From the NCBI RefSeq assembly GCF_036409475.1, contig NZ_JAYRCK010000005.1:62001-126000 (forward strand): a stretch of 64,000 bases of DNA. Direction: 5' to 3'. The notes under the pieces were generated by a model that did no database searches, was not told where the DNA came from, and was given only the letters and a program-made list of their open reading frames with translations. Every line of letters begins with the position of its first letter. Positions within the stretch are counted from its first letter, which is position 1. Below, in pieces: positions 15,783-25,143 of the stretch. The position numbers and the translations under genes are program-made. The DNA is from Scandinavium sp036409475 (GTDB lineage: Bacteria > Pseudomonadota > Gammaproteobacteria > Enterobacterales > Enterobacteriaceae).

Positions 15783-17045
15783 ATGCCACGCCCACTGACT
15801 AACACTGATACAGCCCTCAACGCGGAAAACCTGTTACGCCTGCCAGCCGAATTTGGCTGCCCGGTCTGGGTGTATGATGCGGCCATTATTCGCCAGCAGA
15901 TTGCTCAACTGAGCCAGTTCGACGTGGTTCGCTTTGCGCAAAAAGCCTGCTCCAACATTCATATTCTGCGTTTAATGCGTGAGCAGGGCGTGAAGGTGGA
16001 TTCGGTGTCACTGGGTGAAATCGAGCGTGCGCTGGCCGCAGGATACAATCCGGCGACGCATCCGGATGATATCGTCTTTACCGCCGATATGATTGACGAA
16101 GCGACACTCGCTCGCGTCAGTGAACTGAACATTCCTGTGAATGCAGGAGCGGTGGACATGCTGGCTCAGCTTGGTGAAGTGTCGCCGGGGCATCGCGTGT
16201 GGCTGCGTGTGAACCCAGGTTTTGGTCATGGGCACAGTCAGAAAACCAATACTGGTGGTGAAAACAGCAAACACGGCATCTGGTATAGCGACCTGCCGCA
16301 GGCGCTGGAAGTGATTCAACGCTATAAGCTGAAACTGGTCGGCATTCATATGCACATCGGTTCTGGCGTGGATTATGGCCATCTGGAACAGGTTTGTGGC
16401 GCGATGGTGCGTCAGGTTGTCGAATTCGGCCAGGATCTTGAGGCCATCTCTGCGGGCGGCGGGTTATCCATTCCTTACCGCTTCGGGGAAGAAACTATCG
16501 ATACCAATCACTACTTTGGCCTGTGGAATGCTGCTCGCGAACAGATTGCGAAACATTTAGGCCATTCAGTGAAACTGGAAATCGAGCCGGGTCGCTTCCT
16601 GGTGGCGGAATCCGGTGTGCTGGTAGCGCAGGTTCGCAGTGTGAAAAACATGGGCAGTCGCCACTTTGTGCTGATCGACGCCGGGTTTAACGATTTAATG
16701 CGTCCTTCGATGTACGGCAGCTATCACCACATCAGCGCGCTGGCTGCGGACGGGCGAGACCTGAGTCAGTCTCCGTTGGTGGATACCGTCGTGGCTGGGC
16801 CGTTATGTGAATCTGGTGATGTCTTTACGCAACAAGAAGGCGGGAAAGTGGAAACACGCGAACTGCCGCAGGTGGTGTCGGGCGATTATCTGGTGCTGCA
16901 TGACACCGGGGCGTACGGTGCCTCAATGTCTTCCAACTACAACAGCCGCCCGCTGCTGCCAGAAGTGCTGTATGACAACGGCAGCGCTCGCCTGATTCGC
17001 CGTCGTCAGACGATTCAGGAATTGCTGGCGCTGGAAGCGTTCTGA
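15783..17045 (+). CDS. lysA: Diaminopimelate decarboxylase LysA
   Basis: This 420-residue PLP enzyme (alanine-racemase-like fold) converts meso-diaminopimelate to lysine, the last step of lysine synthesis. The PLP lysine lies in VVRFAQKACSN, the glycine-rich phosphate loop in ISAGGGLSIPY, and the substrate motif in GPLCESGDVF. ATG 15783 follows GGAG and matches E. coli LysA; the frame extends upstream to 15699 over the promoter. The last 31 bp overlap the convergent LacI-family gene. Confidence 0.96.
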   Translation: MPRPLTNTDTALNAENLLRLPAEFGCPVWVYDAAIIRQQIAQLSQFDVVRFAQKACSNIHILRLMREQGVKVDSVSLGEIERALAAGYNPATHPDDIVFTADMIDEATLARVSELNIPVNAGAVDMLAQLGEVSPGHRVWLRVNPGFGHGHSQKTNTGGENSKHGIWYSDLPQALEVIQRYKLKLVGIHMHIGSGVDYGHLEQVCGAMVRQVVEFGQDLEAISAGGGLSIPYRFGEETIDTNHYFGLWNAAREQIAKHLGHSVKLEIEPGRFLVAESGVLVAQVRSVKNMGSRHFVLIDAGFNDLMRPSMYGSYHHISALAADGRDLSQSPLVDTVVAGPLCESGDVFTQQEGGKVETRELPQVVSGDYLVLHDTGAYGASMSSNYNSRPLLPEVLYDNGSARLIRRRQTIQELLALEAF

Positions 17046-18049
17046 TAATAAGGGCCAGTGGTCACCGATTCGCGCAGGACCAGCTTGCCGGTAAACGGCG
17101 GCAGCGTTTCAATCGGTTGGCCGTTGGCCAGTTTGATCGCCTGATCGATAGCGGTGGTTATCATGTTGTCGATAGGCAGATAGACGGTTGAAAGCCCCGG
17201 TTCGAGCCATTTCGCGCTGGGGGCATCATCAAAGCCAAACAGCGAAATATCCTGAGGGATTTTCAGCCCCGCCTGATGCAGCGCCTTCGACGCCCCTAAC
17301 GCCATATCATCATTACAGGCAAACAGCGCGCTGAAGCTGACTTTTTCATCCAACAGCTGTTGGCACAGTTCATAGCCGCGCGTCATGCCGGAATCCCCGT
17401 ATTTCACTTTGTTTGGGTCCCACGCGATCCCGTGTTTTTCCAGAGCATTACGATAACCCTGCAAACGCGTTTTGCCGGTCGGCGTGTGGATGGGCACGGT
17501 GATACAGGCGATGTCCCGGTGGCCTTGCGAAATCAGGTAATCGACGGCCTGAAAGGCGGCATCTTGTTGTTCGAAGAACACGCAGCGATCGCGCATCTGG
17601 CTGACGTCCCGGTTAATCACCACGACCGGCATGGCTATCGAGTTAATCAGCTTCATGATCGCCTTTTCGCTCATAAAGCGGGTGTAGAGCACGATGGCAT
17701 CGCACTGCCTGTCGGCCAGCATTTGCACCGCTTGTTCTTCGCGTTCAGGCGTGTCGTGGCCGTCGGTGACAATCAGTTGTTTACCGTGGGTTTCTGTCTG
17801 GCGAGAAGCTTGCTGCAGCAGGCGACCGAAGTAAAAGCCGTCGAAGGTGGAGACCACCAACCCAATGCTGTTGCTTGTTCGATTGGCCAGCGAGCGCGCC
17901 AAAAAGTTGGGACGATAGCCCAGCTCTTCCATGGCTTTATACACCTGCTTGCGGGTGCTCTCTTTTACCTGACCTGTGCCGTTCAATACGCGGGAGACGG
18001 TCGCTTTCGACACGCCAGCGCGTAGTGAGACATCCAGCATTGTTGCCAT
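17015..18049 (-). CDS. LacI/GalR-family transcriptional regulator, ligand unknown
   Basis: This 344-residue protein has a LacI-type HTH (LDVSLRAGVSKATVSRVLNG) and hinge helix at residues 1-60, then a periplasmic-binding-protein-like sugar domain. It is related to AscG and GalR but is neither. No transporter or sugar-catabolic genes lie beside it, so its effector and targets cannot be inferred. Its 3' end overlaps lysA by 31 bp. It stands where E. coli has galR directly beside lysA, so this gene and the GNAT gene look like an insertion between them. AGGAA precedes ATG 18049. Confidence 0.85.
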   Translation of the reverse strand: MATMLDVSLRAGVSKATVSRVLNGTGQVKESTRKQVYKAMEELGYRPNFLARSLANRTSNSIGLVVSTFDGFYFGRLLQQASRQTETHGKQLIVTDGHDTPEREEQAVQMLADRQCDAIVLYTRFMSEKAIMKLINSIAMPVVVINRDVSQMRDRCVFFEQQDAAFQAVDYLISQGHRDIACITVPIHTPTGKTRLQGYRNALEKHGIAWDPNKVKYGDSGMTRGYELCQQLLDEKVSFSALFACNDDMALGASKALHQAGLKIPQDISLFGFDDAPSAKWLEPGLSTVYLPIDNMITTAIDQAIKLANGQPIETLPPFTGKLVLRESVTTGPYYQNASSASNS

Positions 18050-18290
18050 TGTTCATTCCTGATGCCACATGATTGCCGCAGTTTATCACAGACAATCAGG
18101 GGCATATCCTCTCCGTTCGTTACAAATAACTATCGCGATCACGCTTTTAGCAGCCGATGGCGGCAGAAGTCGTCGTAAGACACCTGTGCGCGGTGCTTCT
18201 GTGGGCTACGACATTTTTGCTACACTGGTCGCCGGTTTACGGCAGAGTGCGTGTAACCGTCATGATTAGGGTTGTTCAGGGGACATTGAT

Positions 18291-18743
18291 GTGAAGATCC
18301 AGCCTCTTTATGCCGTGCCACAGCATGCGCGGCAGGTTACGGACTGGCTATGGCAAGCCTTTGGCGGTGTGGCAATGCCACGTGAATTTTTCGCCAGCAT
18401 TATTGAGCACAGCCAGAAACCGGATGCGTTGCCGCTGACCTTCGTGATGACAGAAGGTGACGCATTGCTGGCAACCGTTGGCTTATGGCGTTGTGATCTT
18501 ATCAGCCGTCAGGATCTGTTCCCGTGGATGGCGGCTTTGTATGTCGACGAATCTGTGCGTGGGCAAGGGCTGGCAGGGCAGTTGCAGGAACATGTGATTC
18601 AGTATGCGCGTGAAAAGGGCTATTCGCAGCTCCACCTCTATTCGGCCTGCCGCGATTTTTATGAGCGTTTTGGCTGGCAGTACCTCGGCGATGGCATTGA
18701 ATATCCTGCCACCACCGTGCATCTGTACCGTTACGAGCTCTGA
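18291..18743 (+). CDS. GNAT-family N-acetyltransferase
   Basis: This 150-residue protein has the GNAT fold. The acetyl-CoA pyrophosphate loop is seen in VRGQGLAGQLQ (R/QxxGxG/A type), followed by a C-terminal DFYERFGWQYLG strand-helix. The start is GTG 18291 with AGGGGA upstream. Its 3' end overlaps convergent galR by 13 bp. The substrate is unknown, and it is absent from this place in E. coli K-12. Confidence 0.8.
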   Translation: MKIQPLYAVPQHARQVTDWLWQAFGGVAMPREFFASIIEHSQKPDALPLTFVMTEGDALLATVGLWRCDLISRQDLFPWMAALYVDESVRGQGLAGQLQEHVIQYAREKGYSQLHLYSACRDFYERFGWQYLGDGIEYPATTVHLYRYEL

Positions 18744-19747
18744 GTTTCCGTCAGGGCAATCACCGAATGGCGACGCACCAGAGTAGGGCTAAACAGGTGC
18801 GTAATTTCCGGCAAAGGGCGCTTTTCTGCCAGCGCTAACGCCAGCTCTGCGGCCTGTGTCGCCATGGTGACAATCGGATAACGAACGGTGGTCAGACGCG
18901 GGCGCACGTAGCGCGAAATCAGAACATCGTCGAAGCCAATCAGTGAAATCTCGCCCGGCACGTCAATGCCATTGTCGTTCAGCACGCCCATCGCACCGGC
19001 TGCCATCGAATCGTTGTAGCATGCCACCGCGGTAAAGTTTCTGCCGCGCCCAAGCAACTCCGTCATCGCTTGTTCACCGCCGCTCTCGTCCGGTTCGCCG
19101 AAGGTCACCAGTCTTTCGTTACAAGGCAGGCCGCTCTCTTTTAACGCGTCGTAATAGCCCTGTAAGCGGTCTTCTGCATCAGAAATGGCGTGATTAGAGC
19201 AGAGATAGCCAATTTTAGTGTGGCCCTGCTGAATCAGATGGCGAGTCGCAAGCCACGCACCGTAGCGGTCATCCAGCGCCACGCAGCGCTTTTCGTAACC
19301 CGGCAGAATGCGGTTGATCAGCACCATGCCCGGAATGTGTTTCATCAGCCCGGCAAGCTCTTCGTCCGGCAGCACTTTGGCGTGCACAACGAGCGCTGCA
19401 CAACGGTGGCGAATCAATTGCTCGATGGCCTGACGCTCTTTTTTCTCGTTGTGGTAGCCATTACCAATCAGCAAAAAATTACCGGTGTGATAGGCCACTT
19501 GCTCCACGGCTTTGACCATGGCACCAAAAAACGGATCGGAAACATCACCGACCACCAGGCCGACGGTTTCGGTAGACTGCTGAGCCAGCGCGCGGGCGTT
19601 GGCGTTAGGGTGATAGCTTAATGTCTCCATAGCGGCAAACACCGCCTGGCGTGAGGCATCGCTGGCTTTCGGAGAGTTGTTAATCACTCGGGAAACGGTG
19701 GCGACTGAAACACCAGCCAACCGGGCCACATCCTTTATTGTCGCCAT
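18731..19747 (-). CDS. galR: Galactose operon repressor GalR
   Basis: This 338-residue LacI-family repressor is nearly identical to E. coli GalR through the HTH (ATIKDVARLAGVSVATVSRV) and the sugar-binding core (GRNFTAVACYNDSMAAGAMG). It represses gal operon transcription and senses D-galactose. The C terminus differs slightly from E. coli. It keeps its conserved place beside the omr sRNAs. Confidence 0.95.
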   Translation of the reverse strand: MATIKDVARLAGVSVATVSRVINNSPKASDASRQAVFAAMETLSYHPNANARALAQQSTETVGLVVGDVSDPFFGAMVKAVEQVAYHTGNFLLIGNGYHNEKKERQAIEQLIRHRCAALVVHAKVLPDEELAGLMKHIPGMVLINRILPGYEKRCVALDDRYGAWLATRHLIQQGHTKIGYLCSNHAISDAEDRLQGYYDALKESGLPCNERLVTFGEPDESGGEQAMTELLGRGRNFTAVACYNDSMAAGAMGVLNDNGIDVPGEISLIGFDDVLISRYVRPRLTTVRYPIVTMATQAAELALALAEKRPLPEITHLFSPTLVRRHSVIALTETQSS

Positions 19748-19764
19748 ATCATGCCTTCTTTAGA

Positions 19765-19780
19765 GGGAAAACGGTTACAC
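19765..19780 (-). promoter_or_regulatory. Candidate GalR/GalS operator upstream of galR
   Basis: On the minus strand this reads GTGTAACCGTTTTCCC. It fits the GalR consensus GTGNAANCGNTTNCAC except at its right end. Its position 18 bp upstream of the galR start suggests autoregulation. The rest of the 253-bp gap to omrB shows no other feature I can support. Confidence 0.45.
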
Positions 19781-20000
19781 ACCTCACAGTGTTACGGAAA
19801 AGCCAGTGCTGTTCAAGGTTAAGGGGCAGGTAAGGTGAGCAAATGTGATGCAGACGAGGCTGTTGGGTAAATGCGTTACACAACACGTCACGGTGAATTG
19901 AAAACGGAAAAGGTGAATTCAAACCTTTAGTTACACTTTGCGCAGAGCTGTTGCGAATGTTCGCTGGAGGAGTCATCAGCCAGATTGATACTCTGACTGT

Positions 20001-20086
20001 CCCAGAGGTATTGATAGGTGAAGTCGACCCCTAACGGGAGACCACTTGAATTACACCAGCCTGCGTAGATGCGCAGGTTTTTTTTT
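20001..20086 (+). ncRNA. omrB: OmrB small regulatory RNA
   Basis: The RNA begins CCCAGAGGTATTGATAGGTG, the conserved seed region of the Omr pair, and carries the OmrB-type middle (AAGTCGACCC). It ends in the CCTGCGTAGATGCGCAGG hairpin with a T run at 20078-20086. OmrB is Hfq-dependent, is induced by EnvZ-OmpR and represses outer-membrane proteins such as OmpT, CirA and FepA, as well as CsgD. A -10-like GATACT lies at 19987-19992. Confidence 0.93.
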
Positions 20087-20203
20087 GCCCAAAATCCGTG
20101 GCTTGTAACAGTTAACGCGAATCGTAACACCTCGTTGCATTTACGCTCATTCCTTTGCGTTTTCGCAGTGGCAAGCGGGGCGAGGAACGACCACAATCAA
20201 GAT

Positions 20204-20291
20204 CCCAGAGGTATTGATTGGTGAGATTTTTTTGGTACGAACTTCGTACTTATCTCTTGCACCGACCTGCGCAGATGCGCAGGTTTTTTTT
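20204..20291 (+). ncRNA. omrA: OmrA small regulatory RNA
   Basis: This 88-nt RNA begins CCCAGAGGTATTGATTGGTG, has the OmrA-type middle arm with TACGAACTTCGTA, and ends with CCTGCGCAGATGCGCAGG and eight Ts. It shares its 5' seed and terminator with OmrB but has its own middle, as in E. coli. The TGTAACAGTTAACGCGAATC region between the two genes is a plausible OmpR-binding zone. Confidence 0.94.
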
Positions 20292-20374
20292 GTCCGAAAA
20301 ACCACCCCCGTCCTGCATTTCCAGCGCATCTCGTGTACCCTGCAAACAGTCTTTTTATGCCAAATGGAGTTGAT

Positions 20375-22534
20375 ATGCTTTTGGGCTTTTTCCGTTTTCT
20401 TTTCAGGGTGATGTTTCGGGTTCGGATGACCGGAAATACGGCTGTGTTGAACCAGCCGAAAGTCCTGATCACCCCCAACCACGTCTCTTTTATTGACGGC
20501 ATGCTGCTGGCGCTGTTTTTACCTGTGCGCCCGGTCTTTGCCGTCTATACCTCCATCAGCCAGAAATGGTTTATGCGCTGGTTGGCGCCCATCGTGGATT
20601 TCGTCCCGTTGGACCCCACCAAGCCGATGTCGATCAAGCATCTGGTGAGGATGATCGAAAGCGGCCGTCCGGTGGTTATCTTCCCGGAAGGCCGTATCTC
20701 CACAACCGGCTCGTTGATGAAAATCTATGACGGCGCAGCGTTTGTGGCGGCAAAAGCGCAAGCGGTGGTGGTGCCTGTCCGTATCGAAGGGGCTGAGCTG
20801 ACGTTTGCCAGCCGCCTGAAAGGGCTGGTGAAACGCCGCTTTTTCCCGCGCATTGACATCCATATTCTGCCACCGACCTCGCTGCCGATGCCGGAAGCGC
20901 CTCGCGCCCGCGATCGCCGTAAAATTGCAGGCGAAATGCTGCATCAGATAATGATGGAAGCGCGCATGGCGGTGCGTCCACGTGAAACGCTGTATGAATC
21001 GTTGCTGACAGCGCAGTATCGCTATGGCGATCGCAAAGCCTGTATCGAAGACATCAACTTCCAGCCTGACACCTACCGCAAGCTGTTAACCAAAACGCTG
21101 TTTGTGGCGCGCATCCTGGAAAAATACAGCAAGCAGGGTGAGAAAATTGGCCTGATGCTGCCTAACGCAGGGATCAGCGCAGCGGTGATTTTCGGCGCGA
21201 TTGCGCGCGGTCGCGTTCCGGCGATGATGAACTACACGGCGGGGATTAAAGGGCTTTCCAGCGCGATTACCGCAGCGGAAATTAAAACCATTTTCACCTC
21301 CCGTACGTTCCTTGATAAAGGCAAACTGTGGCACCTTCCAGAGCAATTGACGCAGGTGCGTTGGGTCTTCCTCGAAGATCTGAAAGGCGACGTGACGACG
21401 GCTGATAAGCTGTGGATTTTCGGGCATCTGTTGGCTCCGCGTCTGGCTCAGGTCAAACAGCAGCCGGAAGATGCGGCCATCATCCTGTTTACTTCAGGTT
21501 CTGAAGGTAACCCTAAAGGCGTGGTGCATAGCCACAAGAGCATTCTCGCCAACGTCGAGCAGATCAAAACCATTGCCGACTTCACCGCTGAAGACCGCTT
21601 TATGTCAGCGCTGCCATTGTTCCACTCCTTTGGCTTGACTGTCGGTCTGTTCACCCCGTTGCTGACGGGCGCAGAAGTCTTCCTCTACCCCAGCCCGCTG
21701 CATTACCGCATCGTTCCGGAACTGGTCTACGATCGTAACTGCACCGTGCTGTTCGGGACCTCAACGTTCCTTGGGCATTACGCTCGTTTTGCCAACCCGT
21801 ATGATTTCCGCAAGATTCGCTATGTGGTCGCCGGGGCGGAAAAACTGCAGGAGAGCACCAAACAGCTCTGGCAGGACAAATTCGGCCTGCGCATCCTCGA
21901 AGGTTATGGCGTCACCGAGTGTGCCCCAGTGGTTTCCATTAACGTTCCAATGGCGGCAAAGCCGGGCACCGTTGGGCGTATTCTGCCAGGTATGGATGCA
22001 CGTTTATTGGCGGTGCCGGGCATTGAACAGGGCGGACGTTTACAGCTCAAAGGGCCGAACGTCATGAACGGGTATTTGCGCGTAGAAAACCCTGGCGTGC
22101 TCGAAGCGCCAACGGCGGAAAACCATAACGGTGAAGTGGAAACCGGCTGGTACGACACCGGGGATATCGTGCTGTTTGACGAGCAAGGCTTTGTGCAAAT
22201 TCAAGGGCGCGCTAAGCGCTTTGCGAAAATCGCCGGGGAGATGGTGTCGCTGGAAATGGTTGAGCAATTAGCCCTGGCGGTGTCACCCGACAAAATGCAC
22301 GCCACGGCAATCAAGCAAGACGCCAGTAAGGGCGAGGCGCTGGTGCTGTTTACCACCGATAATGAGCTGACGCGAGACAAGCTGCAGCAACAGGCGCGTG
22401 CGAGCGGTGTGCCAGAGCTGGCTGTGCCACGCGATATTCGTTTCCTGAAGCAGATGCCGCTGCTCGGCAGCGGTAAACCGGACTTCGTCACCCTCAAGGG
22501 AATGGTCGATCAGGCGGAAAACCATAATGAGTGA
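20375..22534 (+). CDS. aas: Bifunctional 2-acylglycerophosphoethanolamine acyltransferase / acyl-ACP synthetase Aas
   Basis: This 719-residue inner-membrane enzyme re-acylates lysophosphatidylethanolamine. The N-terminal PlsC-like acyltransferase shows NHVSFIDG (HX4D motif) and FPEGR. The C-terminal AMP-binding domain shows FTSGSEGNPKG and YDTGD. ATG 20375 is preceded by TGGAGT and gives exactly the E. coli length; the frame is open from 20333 without support. It overlaps lplT by 8 bp, the conserved aas-lplT operon. Confidence 0.95.
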   Translation: MLLGFFRFLFRVMFRVRMTGNTAVLNQPKVLITPNHVSFIDGMLLALFLPVRPVFAVYTSISQKWFMRWLAPIVDFVPLDPTKPMSIKHLVRMIESGRPVVIFPEGRISTTGSLMKIYDGAAFVAAKAQAVVVPVRIEGAELTFASRLKGLVKRRFFPRIDIHILPPTSLPMPEAPRARDRRKIAGEMLHQIMMEARMAVRPRETLYESLLTAQYRYGDRKACIEDINFQPDTYRKLLTKTLFVARILEKYSKQGEKIGLMLPNAGISAAVIFGAIARGRVPAMMNYTAGIKGLSSAITAAEIKTIFTSRTFLDKGKLWHLPEQLTQVRWVFLEDLKGDVTTADKLWIFGHLLAPRLAQVKQQPEDAAIILFTSGSEGNPKGVVHSHKSILANVEQIKTIADFTAEDRFMSALPLFHSFGLTVGLFTPLLTGAEVFLYPSPLHYRIVPELVYDRNCTVLFGTSTFLGHYARFANPYDFRKIRYVVAGAEKLQESTKQLWQDKFGLRILEGYGVTECAPVVSINVPMAAKPGTVGRILPGMDARLLAVPGIEQGGRLQLKGPNVMNGYLRVENPGVLEAPTAENHNGEVETGWYDTGDIVLFDEQGFVQIQGRAKRFAKIAGEMVSLEMVEQLALAVSPDKMHATAIKQDASKGEALVLFTTDNELTRDKLQQQARASGVPELAVPRDIRFLKQMPLLGSGKPDFVTLKGMVDQAENHNE

Positions 22535-23723
22535 GTCAGTACACACTAATACGTCGCTCCGATCGAAAGGCATGCTGGCGGTCATCTGTGCCCAGTTCCT
22601 GTCGGCGTTTGGCGATAATGCTTTGCTGTTTGCCACGCTGGCGCTGATGAAGCAGCAGTTCTACCCGGACTGGAGTCAGCCGATCCTGCAAATGGTGTTT
22701 GTGGGCGCTTACATTCTGTTTGCCCCGTTTGTCGGGCAGTTTGCCGACAGCTTCCCGAAAGGCCGGGTAATGATGGTCGCCAACGCCATGAAGCTGATTG
22801 GCGCGGCGTCCATCTGTGCTGGCGTGAACCCGTTTATCGGCTACACGCTGGTGGGCGTGGGGGCGGCGGCTTACTCTCCGGCGAAATACGGCATTCTGGG
22901 TGAATTGACCACCGGCGATAAACTGGTGAAAGCCAACGGATTGATGGAGTCTTCCACCATCGCGGCTATCCTGCTGGGTTCCGTGGCGGGCGGGGTACTC
23001 GCCGACTGGCACGTGCTGGCGGCACTGGGTGTTTGCGCCTTTGTGTATGCCGGAGCGGTTGTCGCCAACCTGTTTATCACCCGTTTGCCTGCGGCCAGGC
23101 CAGGGCAGTCGTGGCGCTTTAAGGCGATGACGCAGAGCTTTTTCTCTGCCTGTAAAACGCTGTGGTTAAACCGCGAAACTCGCTTCTCGCTGGTTGGCAC
23201 CAGCCTCTTTTGGGGCGCGGGCGTCACGCTGCGTTTTCTGCTGGTGCTATGGGTGCCTGTGGCGCTGGGTATTACAGATAACGCCACGCCGACGTACCTC
23301 AACGCGATGGTTGCGGTGGGCATTGTGGCAGGCGCAGGGGCCGCGGCGAAACTCATCACCCTGGAAAGCGTCGCGCGCTGTATGCCGGCGGGCATTTTGA
23401 TTGGCGTATTGGTGGTTATCTTTGCCGTGCAGCATGCTCTGCTGCCTGCTTACGGGCTGCTGTTGCTGATTGGGGTTTGCGGTGGGTTCTTTGTCGTCCC
23501 GCTCAATGCCTTGCTACAGGAACGCGGGAAGCACACCGTCGGCGCGGGCAATGCCATTGCCGTGCAAAACCTGGGTGAAAACAGCGCGATGCTTATCATG
23601 CTTGGCCTGTATTCACTGGCGGTGATGGTCGGCATTCCGGTCGTGGGCGTTGGGATTGGCTTTGGCGCGTTGTTCGCTCTGGCGATTGTCGTGCTTTGGG
23701 CTTGGGGCAAAAAAGATAGATAA
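22527..23723 (+). CDS. lplT: Lysophospholipid flippase LplT
   Basis: This 398-residue major-facilitator-type protein has about 12 membrane helices. It moves lysophospholipids from the outer to the inner leaflet of the inner membrane, delivering them to Aas. The N-terminal region (LAVICAQFLSAFGDNALLFA) matches E. coli LplT. Its ATG lies inside the end of aas, so translation is coupled. Confidence 0.95.
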   Translation: MSESVHTNTSLRSKGMLAVICAQFLSAFGDNALLFATLALMKQQFYPDWSQPILQMVFVGAYILFAPFVGQFADSFPKGRVMMVANAMKLIGAASICAGVNPFIGYTLVGVGAAAYSPAKYGILGELTTGDKLVKANGLMESSTIAAILLGSVAGGVLADWHVLAALGVCAFVYAGAVVANLFITRLPAARPGQSWRFKAMTQSFFSACKTLWLNRETRFSLVGTSLFWGAGVTLRFLLVLWVPVALGITDNATPTYLNAMVAVGIVAGAGAAAKLITLESVARCMPAGILIGVLVVIFAVQHALLPAYGLLLLIGVCGGFFVVPLNALLQERGKHTVGAGNAIAVQNLGENSAMLIMLGLYSLAVMVGIPVVGVGIGFGALFALAIVVLWAWGKKDR

Positions 23724-23802
23724 TGCCCGGCGGCGCTTCGCTTGCAGGGCCTACAAATCACAATGCGCTTTGTAGGCCGGATAAGCGTAGCGCCATCCGG
23801 CA
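23724..23802. repeat. REP/BIME repeat after lplT
   Basis: Two head-to-head palindromic units are present: GCCCGGCGGCGCTTCGCTTG... and the complement of ...AGGCCGGATAAGCGTAGCGCC. The CTACAAA/TTTGTAG linkers are typical of enterobacterial REP (PU) pairs. Such BIMEs sit in 3' regions and affect mRNA stability or DNA gyrase binding. Confidence 0.85.
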
Positions 23803-23804
23803 AT

Positions 23805-23833
23805 AAAAAGGGAACCTGGCGGTTCCCTTTTTT
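23805..23833. terminator. Bidirectional terminator between lplT and tas
   Basis: AAAAAGGGAACC and GGTTCCCTTTTTT form a 12-bp stem with a 4-base loop. A run on one side and T run on the other serve both converging genes. Confidence 0.88.
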
Positions 23834-23838
23834 ACATC

Positions 23839-24879
23839 CTACGGTGCCGGGTAGGTATAAACCTGATGCACCGCTTCAATTTCCGCCAGCACGTCTTCGC
23901 TCAACTCCAGGTGATAGCTCTCCACGTTGGTTTTGAGCTGTTCCAGCGTTGTTGCGCCCAGCAAGGTGCTGGCGACGAACGGCTGACGACGGACAAACGC
24001 CAGCGCCATCTGTGCCGGGTCAAGGCCGTGGCGTTTCGCGATATCAACATAGGCCGCAACGGCTTTCTGCGCTTGCTCGCCGCTATAGCGAGTAAAGCGG
24101 CTGAACAGCGTATTACGCGCCCCCGCTGGTTTGGCACCGTTAAGGTATTTACCTGTCAGCGTGCCGAACGCCAGGCAAGAATACGCCAGCAGTTCTACGC
24201 CTTCATATTGGCTAACTTCCGCAAGACCGACTTCGTAGCTGCGGTTCAGTAAGCTGTACGGGTTCTGGATTGTCACGATACGTGGCAGGTCATGCTTATC
24301 TGCCAAATGCAGATAGCGCATCACACCGAATGCGGTTTCGTTCGAGACGCCGATGTAGCGAATTTTGCCCGCGCGCTGGAATTCAGCCAGTGCTTCAAGG
24401 GTTTCCAGCAGCGTGACCACTGGCTGTGACTCGGTCCACTGATAGCCCAGCTTGCCGAAGCAGTTAGTGGCACGCTGTGGCCAGTGAACCTGATAGAGGT
24501 CGAGGTAGTCGGTTTGCAGTCGTGTCAGGCTGTTATGCAGCGCATCGCGAATGTTTTTGCGATCGAGTGCCTGATTAGGACGAATGCCGCTGTCGTTATT
24601 ACGCGACGGGCCGCTGACTTTTGAAGCCAGCACCAGCTTTTCACGGCTGCCGTGTTTTGCCAGCCAGTTGCCGACATAAGTTTCTGTCAGCCCCTGGGTT
24701 TCCGGGCGAGGAGGAACAGGGTACATCTCTGCGACGTCAATCAGGTTAATGCCCTGAGAAACGGCGTAATCGAGCTGTGCATGGGCGTCGGCTTCGCTGT
24801 TTTGTTCACCAAACGTCATTGTGCCAAGCCCCAGAGTGCTGATCTCCAGTGAGCTGTGGGGGATACGGTGATAGTGCAT
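23839..24879 (-). CDS. tas: Aldo/keto reductase Tas
   Basis: This 346-residue NADP(H)-dependent oxidoreductase matches E. coli Tas, named for suppressing tyrosine auxotrophy in starved cells. The active-site residues are visible: Asp/Tyr in INLIDVAEMYP, Lys in VLASKVSG and His in YQVHWPQRA. Unlike the AKR gene at 8 kb, the His is retained. The physiological substrate is not established. Confidence 0.93.
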   Translation of the reverse strand: MHYHRIPHSSLEISTLGLGTMTFGEQNSEADAHAQLDYAVSQGINLIDVAEMYPVPPRPETQGLTETYVGNWLAKHGSREKLVLASKVSGPSRNNDSGIRPNQALDRKNIRDALHNSLTRLQTDYLDLYQVHWPQRATNCFGKLGYQWTESQPVVTLLETLEALAEFQRAGKIRYIGVSNETAFGVMRYLHLADKHDLPRIVTIQNPYSLLNRSYEVGLAEVSQYEGVELLAYSCLAFGTLTGKYLNGAKPAGARNTLFSRFTRYSGEQAQKAVAAYVDIAKRHGLDPAQMALAFVRRQPFVASTLLGATTLEQLKTNVESYHLELSEDVLAEIEAVHQVYTYPAP

Positions 24880-25002
24880 AGCCGCCTTCCTTTATCTGAA
24901 TCAACAACGTCAGGCGTGACCCGCCCGACAAAGGAATATAAACATGGCAGATGCGAGGAAAAAGCGGAAGCAAAAAATCAAAAAGGGCAGCGGAGCGGAG
25001 CT

Positions 25003-25143
25003 GAGACTGATGATGAACACATCACGATGCAGGACGAACAAAAAACACCTGATAAAAAATAAGGAAAATCAATTCATTGATTTTCACCTGATCATCACAA
25101 AGAAGGAAAAACCACGTTTTTTCCTTCTTTGTCTGCCAATGTG
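25003..25143 (-). repeat. Terminator-associated repeat, copy 1 (after ygdR, subtype B)
   Basis: Read on the minus strand, in the direction of ygdR, it has a 15-bp stem ACAAAGAAGGAAAAA/TTTTTCCTTCTTTGT with loop ACGTGG. A second hairpin AAAATCAATGAATTGATTTT follows, then CCTTATTTTTTATC, a terminator-like T tract. It is bracketed by AGGTCAGCCCCGCTGGCCT (25144-25162) on the ygdR side and a degenerate relative (TCAGCTCCGCTCCGCTG) followed by CCCTTTTTG on the far side. The distal third matches the sdaC copy, not the thyA and yqcA copies. Confidence 0.8.
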
